Part shown: positions 1 through 8,256 of the stretch, one piece after another
Position numbering within the stretch: the stretch's first letter is position 1
Layout of the letters: each line of letters opens with the position of its first letter
From: JBGAHD01 sp044226395
Lineage (GTDB): Bacteria > Pseudomonadota > Gammaproteobacteria > Xanthomonadales > Ahniellaceae
NCBI GenBank assembly: GCA_044226395.1
Contig: JBGAHD010000003.1
Coordinates: 186,001 to 250,000 of the forward strand
Direction of reading: 5' to 3'
DNA length: 64,000 bases
Notes under the pieces: generated by a model
What the model was told of the DNA's origin: nothing
The model's input: only the letters and a program-made list of their open reading frames with translations
The model's database searches: none
Position numbers and translations under genes: made by a program

Positions 1-49
1 ACTATTCGGGACTCGTAGCTCTCCCCATTCATCACGGAGCGATGCACCC

Positions 50-1051
50 ATGAAATTGCGCATACTGGCCGCCTTCCTCGTGGCGGTGGTCGTGGTAATG
101 CTGGCTTCCCGTTTGGGATGGCTGGGTGGATGGCTGCCCGGCGCGCGTCCGGTATCCCTGTTGGCCTTGGTGCCCGAGGCACCGACCCCGAATGTTGCCA
201 GACGAACGAAGGCACTGTCCGATCTGAAGATCGCGCAAGCGCGCATCGAGGACGCCAAGCTTGCCTTGGCCGCGCTCAACACTCAGGTGACGACGAGCGA
301 CTCCGAGGAAGTGCGTAGTCGCGTCAGCGATCACGCGGCGGAGCTTTCCCTGCAGTTGTCGCGTCACTACGCGTGGCTTGGCGTTACGCATCAGATGCTG
401 GGGCAAAACGAGGATGCGCTCGCGGCCTTTCAGGAGGCAACGAATACCGCGCCAGAGAACAAAGCCTTGTGGTTTTCCCTCGGCTCCGCGCTTTCGATGC
501 TTGATCGCGAACAAGAGGCGGAAGATGCCTTCAGAAAGGGCATGGAAGCGCCCAATTCCGATCCCGCGCTCCTGGCGATGGCCGCCGCACACTACTTGCA
601 GTCGGCGAAATACGCGCAAGTCAAACCCTTCATTATTGCCCAGGATGAGAGCGTCCATCCCCTGCATCAAGCCTATGGCGCGATCCGCGGCATCCTCGCG
701 GCCAAGGCGCAAGGTCAGGACGCCAGCGACTACGCCGAAATGATCGTGCGAATCAACGCCGTGCCCCAGCGCTTTTGGCCGCAACCGCTGTTTGATTACG
801 TTCAAGGCAAGGCCACTGAAGCGGAAGTAGCCGAGTCGGTCATCGGCCCCAACGGAAACGCCAACCTCGATCGTCTATGCGAAGCGCTCTATTACATCGG
901 ACTAGCGCACGAGATCGATGGCGACTGGGGCACGGCGCTGGCCTACTATCAGGGCGTGTTGGCGACTGGAATCTCGGACTACACGGAATATCATGGCGCG
1001 GAGTTGGGATTGCGACGGATCGAGAATCGCGCCAACGCCGACAGAAACTAG
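50..1051 (+). CDS. TPR-repeat membrane-anchored protein
   Basis: The 333-residue product begins with a charged start and a hydrophobic segment (about residues 4-30, ending near GWLGGWLPG), so it is probably anchored in the inner membrane with the rest in the periplasm. A short helical stretch (about 55-105) precedes tetratricopeptide-type helices around residues 110-210, with typical spacing in YAWLGVTHQMLGQNEDALAAF and the next helix pair. The organisation recalls the TPR half of CcmI-like cytochrome c biogenesis proteins, but no ccm genes are in view, so I do not assign that role. TPRs are protein-binding; the partner is unknown. It is followed by unrelated small genes and is not obviously in an operon with them. 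Confidence 0.75.
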   Translation: MKLRILAAFLVAVVVVMLASRLGWLGGWLPGARPVSLLALVPEAPTPNVARRTKALSDLKIAQARIEDAKLALAALNTQVTTSDSEEVRSRVSDHAAELSLQLSRHYAWLGVTHQMLGQNEDALAAFQEATNTAPENKALWFSLGSALSMLDREQEAEDAFRKGMEAPNSDPALLAMAAAHYLQSAKYAQVKPFIIAQDESVHPLHQAYGAIRGILAAKAQGQDASDYAEMIVRINAVPQRFWPQPLFDYVQGKATEAEVAESVIGPNGNANLDRLCEALYYIGLAHEIDGDWGTALAYYQGVLATGISDYTEYHGAELGLRRIENRANADRN

Positions 1052-1219
1052 TGACCAAGTGACGCTGAGGGTCGGCTCGCCACCTTCGGCGAATTCTGAA
1101 AGCGGAGATATGTCTGCTCCGATTCAAGTGCGATCTCGATTCCGCGTTCTTCGCGTCCCTCTTGGCGCGATCCTTCGGACTCGGCCGTATTCGCCCCTTC
1201 CGACCAAGTTGCCGCGACC

Positions 1220-1735
1220 ATGACCAGCGTGTTCCAAATCGAGGTCGGCAATCCCTCGGTGATCGAAGGCGCCTCGGGTCACGCGAGTGATCTCAGTGAG
1301 GCCATCGAGATGCTGTATTCCATGGAAACCCCGGACGCAAAATTGAACTGGGGTGGCCAGTGGCTGAACATCAACTACAAGTATGACGCCAGCGTTATCG
1401 TTCCCGACGTCATCGAGTTGCTGGAACGATGCGTTGCTGGCAAAGATGGACGGCTGCGCGTGTGCTTCGGGTCGAATACCTTTCGAGTGGACTGGGACGT
1501 CAACTTTCGAGGTGATCTTGTCTCTGTCATTTCCCTTTGGGAATGCGTATCCGGCGCCAGCGTGGCCATCTTGAACGCGGTCGGCCAGCTGGCTATCGGA
1601 CGAGAGCGCTTTATGGGCGAATGGCTGAAGCTTCTCGGACGAATCGTCGTTGATCTTGAGTCGACTCCGATAACGCTCTTGGACGATGATCTACTGGTGA
1701 GAGCGCGGCGCCTATTGAGCAAGCGAGTGCGGTAA
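1220..1735 (+). CDS. Hypothetical protein, possible immunity-type orphan
   Basis: A 171-residue soluble protein with no signal peptide or membrane segment, rich in acidic residues and tryptophan (WGGQWLNI near residues 44-51, DWDVNF near 93). I recognise no family. It opens a run of small, weakly spaced, same-strand genes of visibly lower GC than the rest of the window, which is typical of immunity-gene cassettes behind polymorphic toxins. That role is inference from context only. Start ATG at 1220 is the first in frame; no strong Shine-Dalgarno is visible. Confidence 0.6.
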   Translation: MTSVFQIEVGNPSVIEGASGHASDLSEAIEMLYSMETPDAKLNWGGQWLNINYKYDASVIVPDVIELLERCVAGKDGRLRVCFGSNTFRVDWDVNFRGDLVSVISLWECVSGASVAILNAVGQLAIGRERFMGEWLKLLGRIVVDLESTPITLLDDDLLVRARRLLSKRVR

Positions 1736-1783
1736 TGATCGCCGTGCCGCTGAGGGTGCCGTTCAACACGGGAAACACCAAGC

Positions 1784-2227
1784 ATGGAGCGCGCATCCGG
1801 GACAATCCATTTCGCCTTCGGTGATCTCCATTCCACCATCGAAGACGCCGAGGCGCATTGGGAGTTGCTTCTCCATATCAACACGACGTTCGAGCTCCGG
1901 GTGGATGGGCAGGTTGTTTTTAGTGAAGTCGAATTCCCCATCGTCGAGTTCGCGTCGCAAGCGGCTCATTGGCTAAGGAGCACGGCAGTCGATTTCAAAT
2001 ACGTCTCGATAGAGTCGGAGTATGAGCCCCTACTGGCGTTCAGCGCGCTGGCAACGGGGAGCTATGACTTCTACTCTGCCACCGAGGTACATGCGAAGGC
2101 GCCCCGGCCCCTGTTGCGTGAAGAGCTGCAAGATGCCTTGCGAGATTTGGTGCAGACCCTGGCGGACGAATGTCGAATGTCACTGGGGGTCGATGTCTCG
2201 CCAGTGCTGAAGGACCCGCATGTCTAG
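1784..2227 (+). CDS. Hypothetical protein, possible immunity protein (DUF7878-like)
   Basis: A 147-residue soluble acidic protein. The first half looks like a beta-rich module (FELRVDGQVVFSEVEFPIVEF, about residues 36-57), followed by AAHWL and a segment around SYDFYSATEV, with a helical C-terminus. The pattern resembles small DUF7878-type proteins often found as orphan immunity genes; this is recalled similarity and uncertain. A GGGAA motif about ten bases upstream could be the ribosome site. It lies 48 bases after the previous gene on the same strand. Confidence 0.55.
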   Translation: MERASGTIHFAFGDLHSTIEDAEAHWELLLHINTTFELRVDGQVVFSEVEFPIVEFASQAAHWLRSTAVDFKYVSIESEYEPLLAFSALATGSYDFYSATEVHAKAPRPLLREELQDALRDLVQTLADECRMSLGVDVSPVLKDPHV

Positions 2228-2464
2228 CCCTGCTATCGCCCAGCGGACGTCGGGTCGACCGCCCGAAGCGGGTGGCGTGGCTCACGCACGCCGCATCGCG
2301 CTTCGCAAGCGTAAGCACTAATCGCGCCGCAGCGAGGACTTTGGCGCCGCGTGGTCTTCCCCGCCTTCAATGGAGTCGATTCAATTCACGCTAAGTGCCG
2401 AAGAAACCGACGAATGCCCATAAACGTCTCTATTCTGCGAAATCCAAAAATGGAGAATGTAGCG

Positions 2465-2707
2465 ATGGCCTTGCACGTTACCTCGACCTCTGAAGCACTG
2501 CGCTGGCGGAAGGTGACGGATGTCGGGCGCGCGCATGCTTCTTTCGAGCTGCTCAGGGGCGAAGAGACGATCCTCGATGTGGGATTCTCCGACGATGCCG
2601 AGTTCGAGATTGCGTCTTCTACGGCCATTGGGGGTATGGTCCTTTCATTCGCGACGCTGCAAGCACTGTTGCTAGAAGGTCGGGCTCTTGCCGAAGCGGA
2701 TCTATAG
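2465..2707 (+). CDS. Small hypothetical protein, immunity-like
   Basis: Eighty residues from ATG 2465, chosen because GGAGA at 2452-2456 lies eight bases upstream; ATG 2414 and GTG 2351 are in frame but have poor ribosome sites. The body reads LRWRKVTDVGRAHASFELL followed by a short beta hairpin (ILDVGFSD, FEIASS) and a C-terminal helix ending in EGRALAEADL. I recall similar small orphan proteins scattered in polymorphic-toxin islands, but no function is known to me. No membrane segment or signal peptide is seen. Confidence 0.6.
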   Translation: MALHVTSTSEALRWRKVTDVGRAHASFELLRGEETILDVGFSDDAEFEIASSTAIGGMVLSFATLQALLLEGRALAEADL

Positions 2708-2900
2708 TAAGGGCATGACGGCGCATCACGCACGCATGCCGACGTGGAAAGATGGATCACGATACCTGGCATCAACGCAAATTAGGGTGAGAAGAAGCAT
2801 TCAGAGGGGTTGCCCTCATCGACTCCGAGTCCGGAAGTGGACATTCTCTGCGCAGAGTCGCATTGCGCGCGCTAACAACGTCATTGAGCAAGCGCCGAAC

Positions 2901-3377
2901 ATGAACAAAGTTGCCGAATGGATGGTGATGCCGGATCGGTTCGAAGCTTTCATGAAGCTGGTCGCGCATTTTCTAACGTGCAGTGCTGAAGATCGTGAGT
3001 CGTTGATCGCGCAATGGCCGCTCGGCGTCTAGTGGAAGTATTCGTCGCCTTGGAAGCTGGCGTGGCCTGATGATTCGGGCTATACACCCGAAGAGCGAAT
3101 GACGACGTCGTTGGTCTGCGATTGTCTCTTCGGTATCGGTCCCGACATTCGAGACATCATTGTTCATTTCGCCATCGTGCACGCTTCCGCGGTTCTCGCG
3201 GGCGTCGATGCGAGTGCGTTGTTCGAGCGAGTAATCGCCGTGGCGCCACCTGACATGGCAAAGTCTCTGAGGGACTTCATCAATCGAAAGGACGAAGAGA
3301 AGTCCATGAGCGCATTCTGGCTTGAAGTGAAGTATGACAAGGACGGGAGTCCCCGCTTGGCCCAGCGGAACTGGTGA
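2901..3377 (+). pseudogene. Orphan gene interrupted by an in-frame amber codon
   Basis: From ATG 2901 the frame reads MNKVAEWMVMPDRFEAFMKL and continues to QWPLGV, where TAG at 3030-3032 stops it. The same frame is then open to 3377 and still protein-like (WKYSSPWKLAWPDDSGYT, later a helical stretch around LFERVIAVAP), although its first ATG is only at 3099. The two halves together would give about 158 residues, a usual size for an immunity protein. The plain reading is one gene broken by a nonsense mutation; readthrough or a sequencing error are alternatives. No function is recognised. Confidence 0.55.
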
Positions 3378-3529
3378 ATCGCGAGCGTGATGCTCGTATT
3401 GCCGTCACGGCGATATCCCCGTCACGGCGATAAGGTCGTAGAAGGGCATTGCATAGCTTGAAGCCATTGATGGTATGGCCAGCTGAGACGAGGCGCAGAT
3501 CGGCTTGTTGAATTCCGGGAGGAACGGAT

Positions 3530-3877
3530 TTGAGGCTGGAAGATCTTTTTGACGACTGGCGGGCTCTCGACAATTGCCAGCGGCTTTTCTTGCTCGCGAA
3601 GATCGTACACACCATCACCTTGCTCGGACGAAGCACCTATGAGGTCGAAGGCGATTCCGTCGAAAGGCCCGCGACACTGAGGCGACTTGTTGAACTGTGT
3701 GACCGTATCTCTGCTGACGTGGCGCGGGAACTCGCCCAACACGTGCACGTGACCGACTCCATGCTGGAGAAGGTCCTGGGGATTGAAATGGCGGAACTGG
3801 GCATGCGTGATTCCGATGCTGACACGCTGAAAACACTATTGAGTTCGGGTGGTGTGCTTGGTCTCGGCTCGATGTGA
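3530..3877 (+). CDS. Small orphan protein, paralogue A
   Basis: A 115-residue helical, acidic protein starting at TTG 3530; GGGAGGA at 3517-3523 sits about six bases upstream and fixes this start. It aligns along most of its length with the protein at 4078-4413: RLFLLAKIVHTITLLGRSTY matches IHFLFQLMAAIAVLARTTF, followed in both by a short acidic loop, a P-x-x-LR-L element and a helix. The two are therefore tandem paralogues. The family is unknown to me; context suggests immunity proteins. Confidence 0.65.
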   Translation: MRLEDLFDDWRALDNCQRLFLLAKIVHTITLLGRSTYEVEGDSVERPATLRRLVELCDRISADVARELAQHVHVTDSMLEKVLGIEMAELGMRDSDADTLKTLLSSGGVLGLGSM

Positions 3878-4077
3878 ACGTTTCCTTTCAAACAGTTTGT
3901 GCTGCAATTGCCTGTATCGAGACACCGATTGATCGCAAAGGGCCATTGGAGGTTGCGCTTACAAGAAGTGTGTGGGTCCATTGACGACCGGCGGGGTTGA
4001 AGGGCCGCTCGTACTTCATAAGCGCGAAGGTTTTTGGGCTGCTCGAACGATGAAGACACCATGGGGGGGGCCATGAC

Positions 4078-4413
4078 GTGGCATTGGAAGCCGAATTGAA
4101 GAAAGGAATGTCCCTCGATCGTGACGGGCGGATTCACTTTCTTTTCCAGTTGATGGCCGCGATCGCCGTGCTTGCCAGGACGACGTTTCGAGGCGGGAGC
4201 GACGAAGTTGGAGATCCAGTTCGCCTGCGGCTACTCAACGAGTCGATTCATCGCGTGGTCTCGAAAGCAATCGCTGATATCTCGGATTCGCCCACGATGA
4301 GTGACAAACTACTGCAGGATCATCTTCTGAAATCGTTCACCGCGGTCGGCGCGGCCGATGCCCTGGCCAATGCCGTTAGGTCAATCCCGCGTGTGGGTTC
4401 GGGAAGCGGGTAA
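4078..4413 (+). CDS. Small orphan protein, paralogue B
   Basis: A 111-residue helical protein starting at GTG 4078 with a G-rich stretch (eight G at 4063-4070) seven bases upstream as the likely ribosome site. It is a paralogue of the 3530-3877 protein (shared FLF-x-L-x-x-x-I-x-x-L-x-R-T/S-T-F/Y core and a following LRLL helix). ATG 4061 lies just before the G run in another frame; one extra G would fuse it in frame to this gene, so the tract could modulate expression. Function unknown. Confidence 0.6.
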   Translation: MALEAELKKGMSLDRDGRIHFLFQLMAAIAVLARTTFRGGSDEVGDPVRLRLLNESIHRVVSKAIADISDSPTMSDKLLQDHLLKSFTAVGAADALANAVRSIPRVGSGSG

Positions 4414-4508
4414 GACGTTTCGCCAATGCAGTGGCCCTTGAGTTTCCATGGGGCAAGGCGTTCACGTTCTTCAAGGCGCCCAAGAAAGTTTGAGCTGCTG
4501 AAGAGGGG

Positions 4509-4871
4509 ATGTCTGCTGCAGCAAAGGGCTACGCGATCATCTTGCAGGACGGTAGACATGTGAGCATCGCGGTGCGCCAAGGTGACATCGTGCTGCCCAC
4601 AGAACAGATCATTCTCGGCAACGGGTCAACAACCATCGCCAAGCAAACCGGTTCCTCAGGGACGACGGACTCCCTAACCATATCTCTGCTCAACGCGAAA
4701 GCGGCCATGGAATATCAGCGCAGCGTTCTTGGTACCAACACCGGTGCAAACAACTTGAGCACCAATGGTTGCCTCACGCATTGTGGTGACGTGTTGCGTG
4801 CTGAAGGTGTACCCAACGTTCCATCGACCACGTCTGGCCTGATGCGTTGGCTCCGGAGCTTGAGGGAGTAA
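4509..4871 (+). CDS. Orphan toxin-tip-like fragment (RHS-type effector C-terminus)
   Basis: A 120-residue product whose second half contains NLSTNGCLTHCGDVLRAEGV, preceded by an EYQRS-x-x-GT segment and followed by a Pro-Ser-rich tail with a Trp-Leu end. I recall this arrangement (N-S/G-C-x-T-H-x-x-x-VLRAGG) from C-termini of RHS and related polymorphic effectors, where the Cys and His look catalytic. Here the large N-terminal delivery part is missing. The same frame is open upstream from about 4389 to a TGA at 4491 and codes FPWGKAFTFFKAPKKV, so the ORF may be the tail of a broken larger gene. The next gene is four bases downstream and would be its immunity partner by position. Confidence 0.6.
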   Translation: MSAAAKGYAIILQDGRHVSIAVRQGDIVLPTEQIILGNGSTTIAKQTGSSGTTDSLTISLLNAKAAMEYQRSVLGTNTGANNLSTNGCLTHCGDVLRAEGVPNVPSTTSGLMRWLRSLRE

Positions 4872-4874
4872 GTG

Positions 4875-5183
4875 ATGAGTTCAGCGAATAGCGAGATCGT
4901 GTCAAGAATGGTGGTGATAGTCGAAAGACCGGGTCTTGGGCTTCGAGAGACCGCGCTGTGCGGCCTCGTAATCGCTGCCGATGCACGGTTCAATCTTTGG
5001 GTTAGTACCGAAGGAAAGGCGACTTGTGGCGATGAGCGCTTGCTCGAACTAGTAGAAGCCTATGAGCGAGTCACAGAGGCTTGCACCGCGGCGACTGTTC
5101 GCTTTGAGGAAGGAGCCGATTCGGCGGGCTTGGAGAGGTCGTTGGGCGATGTTCTAGAGCAGTTGAAAGGTTTGATTCGGTAG
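4875..5183 (+). CDS. Putative cognate immunity protein of the preceding toxin-like ORF
   Basis: A 102-residue soluble protein. ATG 4875 is preferred because GGGAG at 4863-4867 sits seven bases upstream; GTG 4872 is also in frame. The N-terminal part is beta-like (VSRMVVIVERPGLGLRETAL) and the C-terminal part helical (LLELVEAYERVTEA and a final leucine-rich helix). I do not recognise the family. Tight spacing behind the toxin-tip-like ORF is the only reason to call it an immunity protein. Confidence 0.5.
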   Translation: MSSANSEIVSRMVVIVERPGLGLRETALCGLVIAADARFNLWVSTEGKATCGDERLLELVEAYERVTEACTAATVRFEEGADSAGLERSLGDVLEQLKGLIR

Positions 5184-5418
5184 AAGCCGCAAAAGGCGGG
5201 GGCAGGTCAGCACCTCCCCAGACCCTGCTACCTTTACGCCGCGCGCCCGCATCCACCCGGCGCGCCGCTCTCGTACGCCCATCATCGCCTTGCCCGCGTC
5301 AGGATGACGCCGGGGATCCACACAGGGAGTCATCTCGTCTCGCCACCGTAATCCGCAATGGGGTGGTGGGGCGTGGGCAGGGATTTCTGCTTGTTCCGGG
5401 CCATGTCCAGGGGGACGC

Positions 5419-7464
5419 ATGTGCAAGCACTTTGGTTCTAGCGCGTCGTCTCGCGTCTTGATCGCGCTGCTCGCGATCACGAGCTTTGGTGCGGCGCGCG
5501 CGCAATCGGTGACGATCGACAGCGACGCGCTGACGATCGCCGGTGATGACGATTTTTCGGGGCAGTTCTTCGGCGTGCCGTTCACGACTTCGGTGGTCAA
5601 TGGCATCGCGACGTTTTATGTCGCTGGCGATTTGGTGATTCCCGCGAATGCGGCGATCAGTTTCTCGGGCTCGCGTCCCGCCAGCGTGGTGGTGGCGAAT
5701 CATTTGTCGCTGTCGTCGGGGGTCAGCTTCAACGCTTCGGGCAGTGGTCGCACGCCGGGCATTGGCGGTGGTCAGGGTTCGGCGGGTGGCGCCGGCGCGG
5801 CGGGCGGAAACAACAGCAATGCGGGGTCGACGGGTGGCGCCGGCGGAAGTGGCGGCGGCGGTGGTGGCTCGGGCACGTGTGGATTTTCCGGGGGCGGTGG
5901 TGGATCGCCGGGCGGTACGGGTCAGGGGACTTTGACGTCTGCCGCCGGCAATGCCGGTGGGCGTGGTGGTGATGCGGTCGCGGGCAGCGATGGTTTTGGG
6001 TCGCCGGGCTCGGGTGGCGCGGGCGGCTTGGGTGGCGCCTCAGGCACCGCGGGCAGCGGCGGCATTGGCGCGGGCGAGACGCCGGGCGCGACCGCGGGTG
6101 GTGGGAGTTTCTCGGATGCCAGCAATGGCAATGACGGGCCCAATGGGAAAGTCGGCGGATCGGGTGGCAATGGTGGCGTGGGCGGAAACGGTGGCATTGG
6201 CTTGAGTGGTCGCAACACGGGCGTGGGCATCGATTTGTCTGGCGGCGGTGGTGGTGGCGGCGGCGCGGGCGGTGGTGGCGGTGGTGGTGGTCCCGGCGCG
6301 GGCGGCGGAGGCGGTGGCGGCGGCGGTGGTGGTGGCGGCACGTCATGCGGCAGCGGTGGTGGCGGTGGGGGCGGGGGTTGGGGTGGTCAAGGCGGTAATG
6401 GGGGTCGCGGCGCCAGCAGTTTCAGCGCCAGCCCCGGTGGTGGCGGTGGTGGCGCATTCGAACTCGTCGCCCTGGGCACGCTCACGCTCAATGGCACCTT
6501 GAGCGCGAATGGCGGCAATGGCGGCAGCTTGGTCTTTCCAAACAACAATCCCACGCAAGGCAATTTTGGCGGGCAAGCGTGTTGTCGCCAGACGGGCGGC
6601 GGCAGCGGTGGCGCGGGGTCGGGCAATGGCGGTTCGGGGGGCTTCGCGCCCGATGGGGCGCGCGGTGGCGATGGCAATGCCGCGGGTATTTCTGGCTCGG
6701 GCGGCGGTGGTGGCGGTGGCACGATTCGCGTCATTGGTAGCGAATTGGTCGCCGGCTCCGTGGGCTTGAGCGCCGCGGGTGGCGTCGCCGGCCTCGGTCC
6801 CAACGGCGGCGCGGGACGCGTGATCCTGGGCAGCAATCTGCCCTTGCCGACGGCGGGTCTGGGCATCAGCGGCACGCGCATCGACACCAGCGGCAGCCGC
6901 GCGCCGAATCTATTCATTCCCGGCACGCCGCCTGTGCCGTACATCGTGGCCTTGGCACCGATCGCGGCGCCTTACGATCTGATGTATGCCGACGTCGATC
7001 TCGGTGATCTGTTTAGCGGCTTGCCGTCCACGGCCTTGCTCGCGGTCACGCGCGTCAAGCAAGCCGCGCGGCCGTATGCCGATGTCTATCCAGGTTTCGA
7101 CTACGTGCTGGTGCGCAATGTCTCGACGCGCTCGCTCGCGTGGCCGCAGATGGGCTTCGTCAATCCGGCGGCCTTGATCAATCTCCAGCGCGGCGGCTGG
7201 GTGACCGAAGGGCGCTTCGGCGGCTTTCCGGTGATCATCAATCGCCTGCAGCCTGGCGAAGGCTTCGCGATGCTGGTGCCCAGCACCATGACCGGCGATC
7301 TCAACCTCGCCGCGAGCATCGACGGCGGCAAGTGCATCGTGCGCGGTCCGCTGGGCTTGAACACGTCGCTGGTGATGACGCTCGATGGCAATACGTGCGC
7401 GTACTTCACCAGCGAACCGGTGCTGTTCGCCGATCAGTTCGAAGGCGGCGACGAAGCGCGCTGA
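5419..7464 (+). CDS. Secreted glycine-rich protein with C-terminal LFADQFE tail
   Basis: A 681-residue protein with a signal peptide (about residues 1-28, cleavage after GAARA). A small beta-like N-terminal part is followed by an extreme glycine-rich domain (about residues 105-470) with runs of Gly-Gly-X and poly-Gly, then a repeat-poor C-terminal domain (about 500-670) containing two Cys. It ends FADQFEGGDEAR. Gly-rich segments of this kind form extended surface structures. The FxDxFE tail recurs in two other exported proteins of this window (19006-20034 and 49993-51237), which suggests a shared sorting or anchoring signal. AGGGGG just upstream supports ATG 5419. A structural or adhesive surface role is inference. 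Confidence 0.75.
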   Translation: MCKHFGSSASSRVLIALLAITSFGAARAQSVTIDSDALTIAGDDDFSGQFFGVPFTTSVVNGIATFYVAGDLVIPANAAISFSGSRPASVVVANHLSLSSGVSFNASGSGRTPGIGGGQGSAGGAGAAGGNNSNAGSTGGAGGSGGGGGGSGTCGFSGGGGGSPGGTGQGTLTSAAGNAGGRGGDAVAGSDGFGSPGSGGAGGLGGASGTAGSGGIGAGETPGATAGGGSFSDASNGNDGPNGKVGGSGGNGGVGGNGGIGLSGRNTGVGIDLSGGGGGGGGAGGGGGGGGPGAGGGGGGGGGGGGGTSCGSGGGGGGGGWGGQGGNGGRGASSFSASPGGGGGGAFELVALGTLTLNGTLSANGGNGGSLVFPNNNPTQGNFGGQACCRQTGGGSGGAGSGNGGSGGFAPDGARGGDGNAAGISGSGGGGGGGTIRVIGSELVAGSVGLSAAGGVAGLGPNGGAGRVILGSNLPLPTAGLGISGTRIDTSGSRAPNLFIPGTPPVPYIVALAPIAAPYDLMYADVDLGDLFSGLPSTALLAVTRVKQAARPYADVYPGFDYVLVRNVSTRSLAWPQMGFVNPAALINLQRGGWVTEGRFGGFPVIINRLQPGEGFAMLVPSTMTGDLNLAASIDGGKCIVRGPLGLNTSLVMTLDGNTCAYFTSEPVLFADQFEGGDEAR

Positions 7465-7475
7465 GTCGGATGCCT

Positions 7476-7502
7476 CCGCGCGCGTCGCGACGATGCGCGC
7501 GG
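7476..7502. terminator. GC-only hairpin between convergent genes
   Basis: CCGCGCGC (7476-7483) pairs with GCGCGCGG (7495-7502) across an 11-base loop, exactly between the stop codons of the glycine-rich gene and the deaminase. There is no U tract, so it is only a terminator-like structure. Confidence 0.4.
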
Positions 7503-7503
7503 A

Positions 7504-8064
7504 CTAGTACGCGGCGCCGCCGGAATCGCGATAGTGCTGCAGCACCGCGCGAGCTTCCGCGCGCTCGATGTCGCGCTTGACGCTGACGCCACGCTTGACC
7601 AACTCGCCCACCCAATCGCTGGGCAGGGGGCCTTCGTCGAACTCGGTGAGTTCGTGCACGTCGTCGCTGCGCGCGCCGATCAGCATCTCGTCGATGCCGG
7701 CCCAGAAGCTGGCGCCGTAGCACTGACAACACGGTTGCGCGCTCGTGGCCAGCACGTAGCGGCCGCCGTCCTCGTTCAGGCGAAAGCGCTGCAGCCGCTG
7801 CTGCGCGGTCATGAAGGCCATCATCTCCGCGTGCGCCACCGAGCAGTTCTGCGGCACCACGCGATTGACGCCGACACTGACCAGCCGACCTTCCGCGTTG
7901 AACACGGCGGCGCCGAAGGGCCCGCCGGTGCGACGCTCGACGTTCAAGCGCGACAGGCGAATGGCCAGCGCCATCTTCGACGCGTCGTCGGGAAAGATCG
8001 CGGTGGGTTCGATGGCCTGGTGGACCCAGGGCGGCAGGACGAGATGAACTTGGGCGTAGAGCAT
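7504..8064 (-). CDS. Nucleoside deaminase family protein
   Basis: A 186-residue cytidine/deoxycytidylate deaminase-fold protein. Zinc ligands are visible: HAE at residues 78-80 (His ligand plus catalytic Glu) and PCCQC at 111-115, fitting PCxxC. The GGPFGAAVF segment near residue 47 matches guanine-deaminase/TadA-like members. The family hydrolytically deaminates bases, nucleosides or tRNA adenosine; the substrate here is not determined. It is longer than a free-base deaminase because of an extra C-terminal helix ending in YRDSGGAAY. It stands alone, convergent with the glycine-rich gene. Confidence 0.85.
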   Translation of the reverse strand: MLYAQVHLVLPPWVHQAIEPTAIFPDDASKMALAIRLSRLNVERRTGGPFGAAVFNAEGRLVSVGVNRVVPQNCSVAHAEMMAFMTAQQRLQRFRLNEDGGRYVLATSAQPCCQCYGASFWAGIDEMLIGARSDDVHELTEFDEGPLPSDWVGELVKRGVSVKRDIERAEARAVLQHYRDSGGAAY

Positions 8065-8256
8065 GGGGCGAAGGATAGGCGATCGGCGCGCGAGGCTCCA
8101 CCGCGCGATGGGCTCGAACGCGCGAAACGCGTCATGCGCATTCCAGTCAAAGCGCCCGGTCTGCTAGCGTGCGCGAGCCGATGTGACAGGCACGGCGCGC
8201 ATCGCGCGCATTCGCGCGAGAAGGCCGCATGCCGTCGGCCACCTCAGGACTGTTCG

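Noticed and set aside
5729..6944. Pro/His/Arg-rich minus-strand frames opposite the glycine-rich gene
   Set aside because: They are mirror images of poly-Gly codons and have no start signal or family likeness.
7534..8256. Extension of the 8257 gene upstream to 7534
   Set aside because: It overlaps the deaminase antisense and would bury the signal peptide in the middle of the protein.
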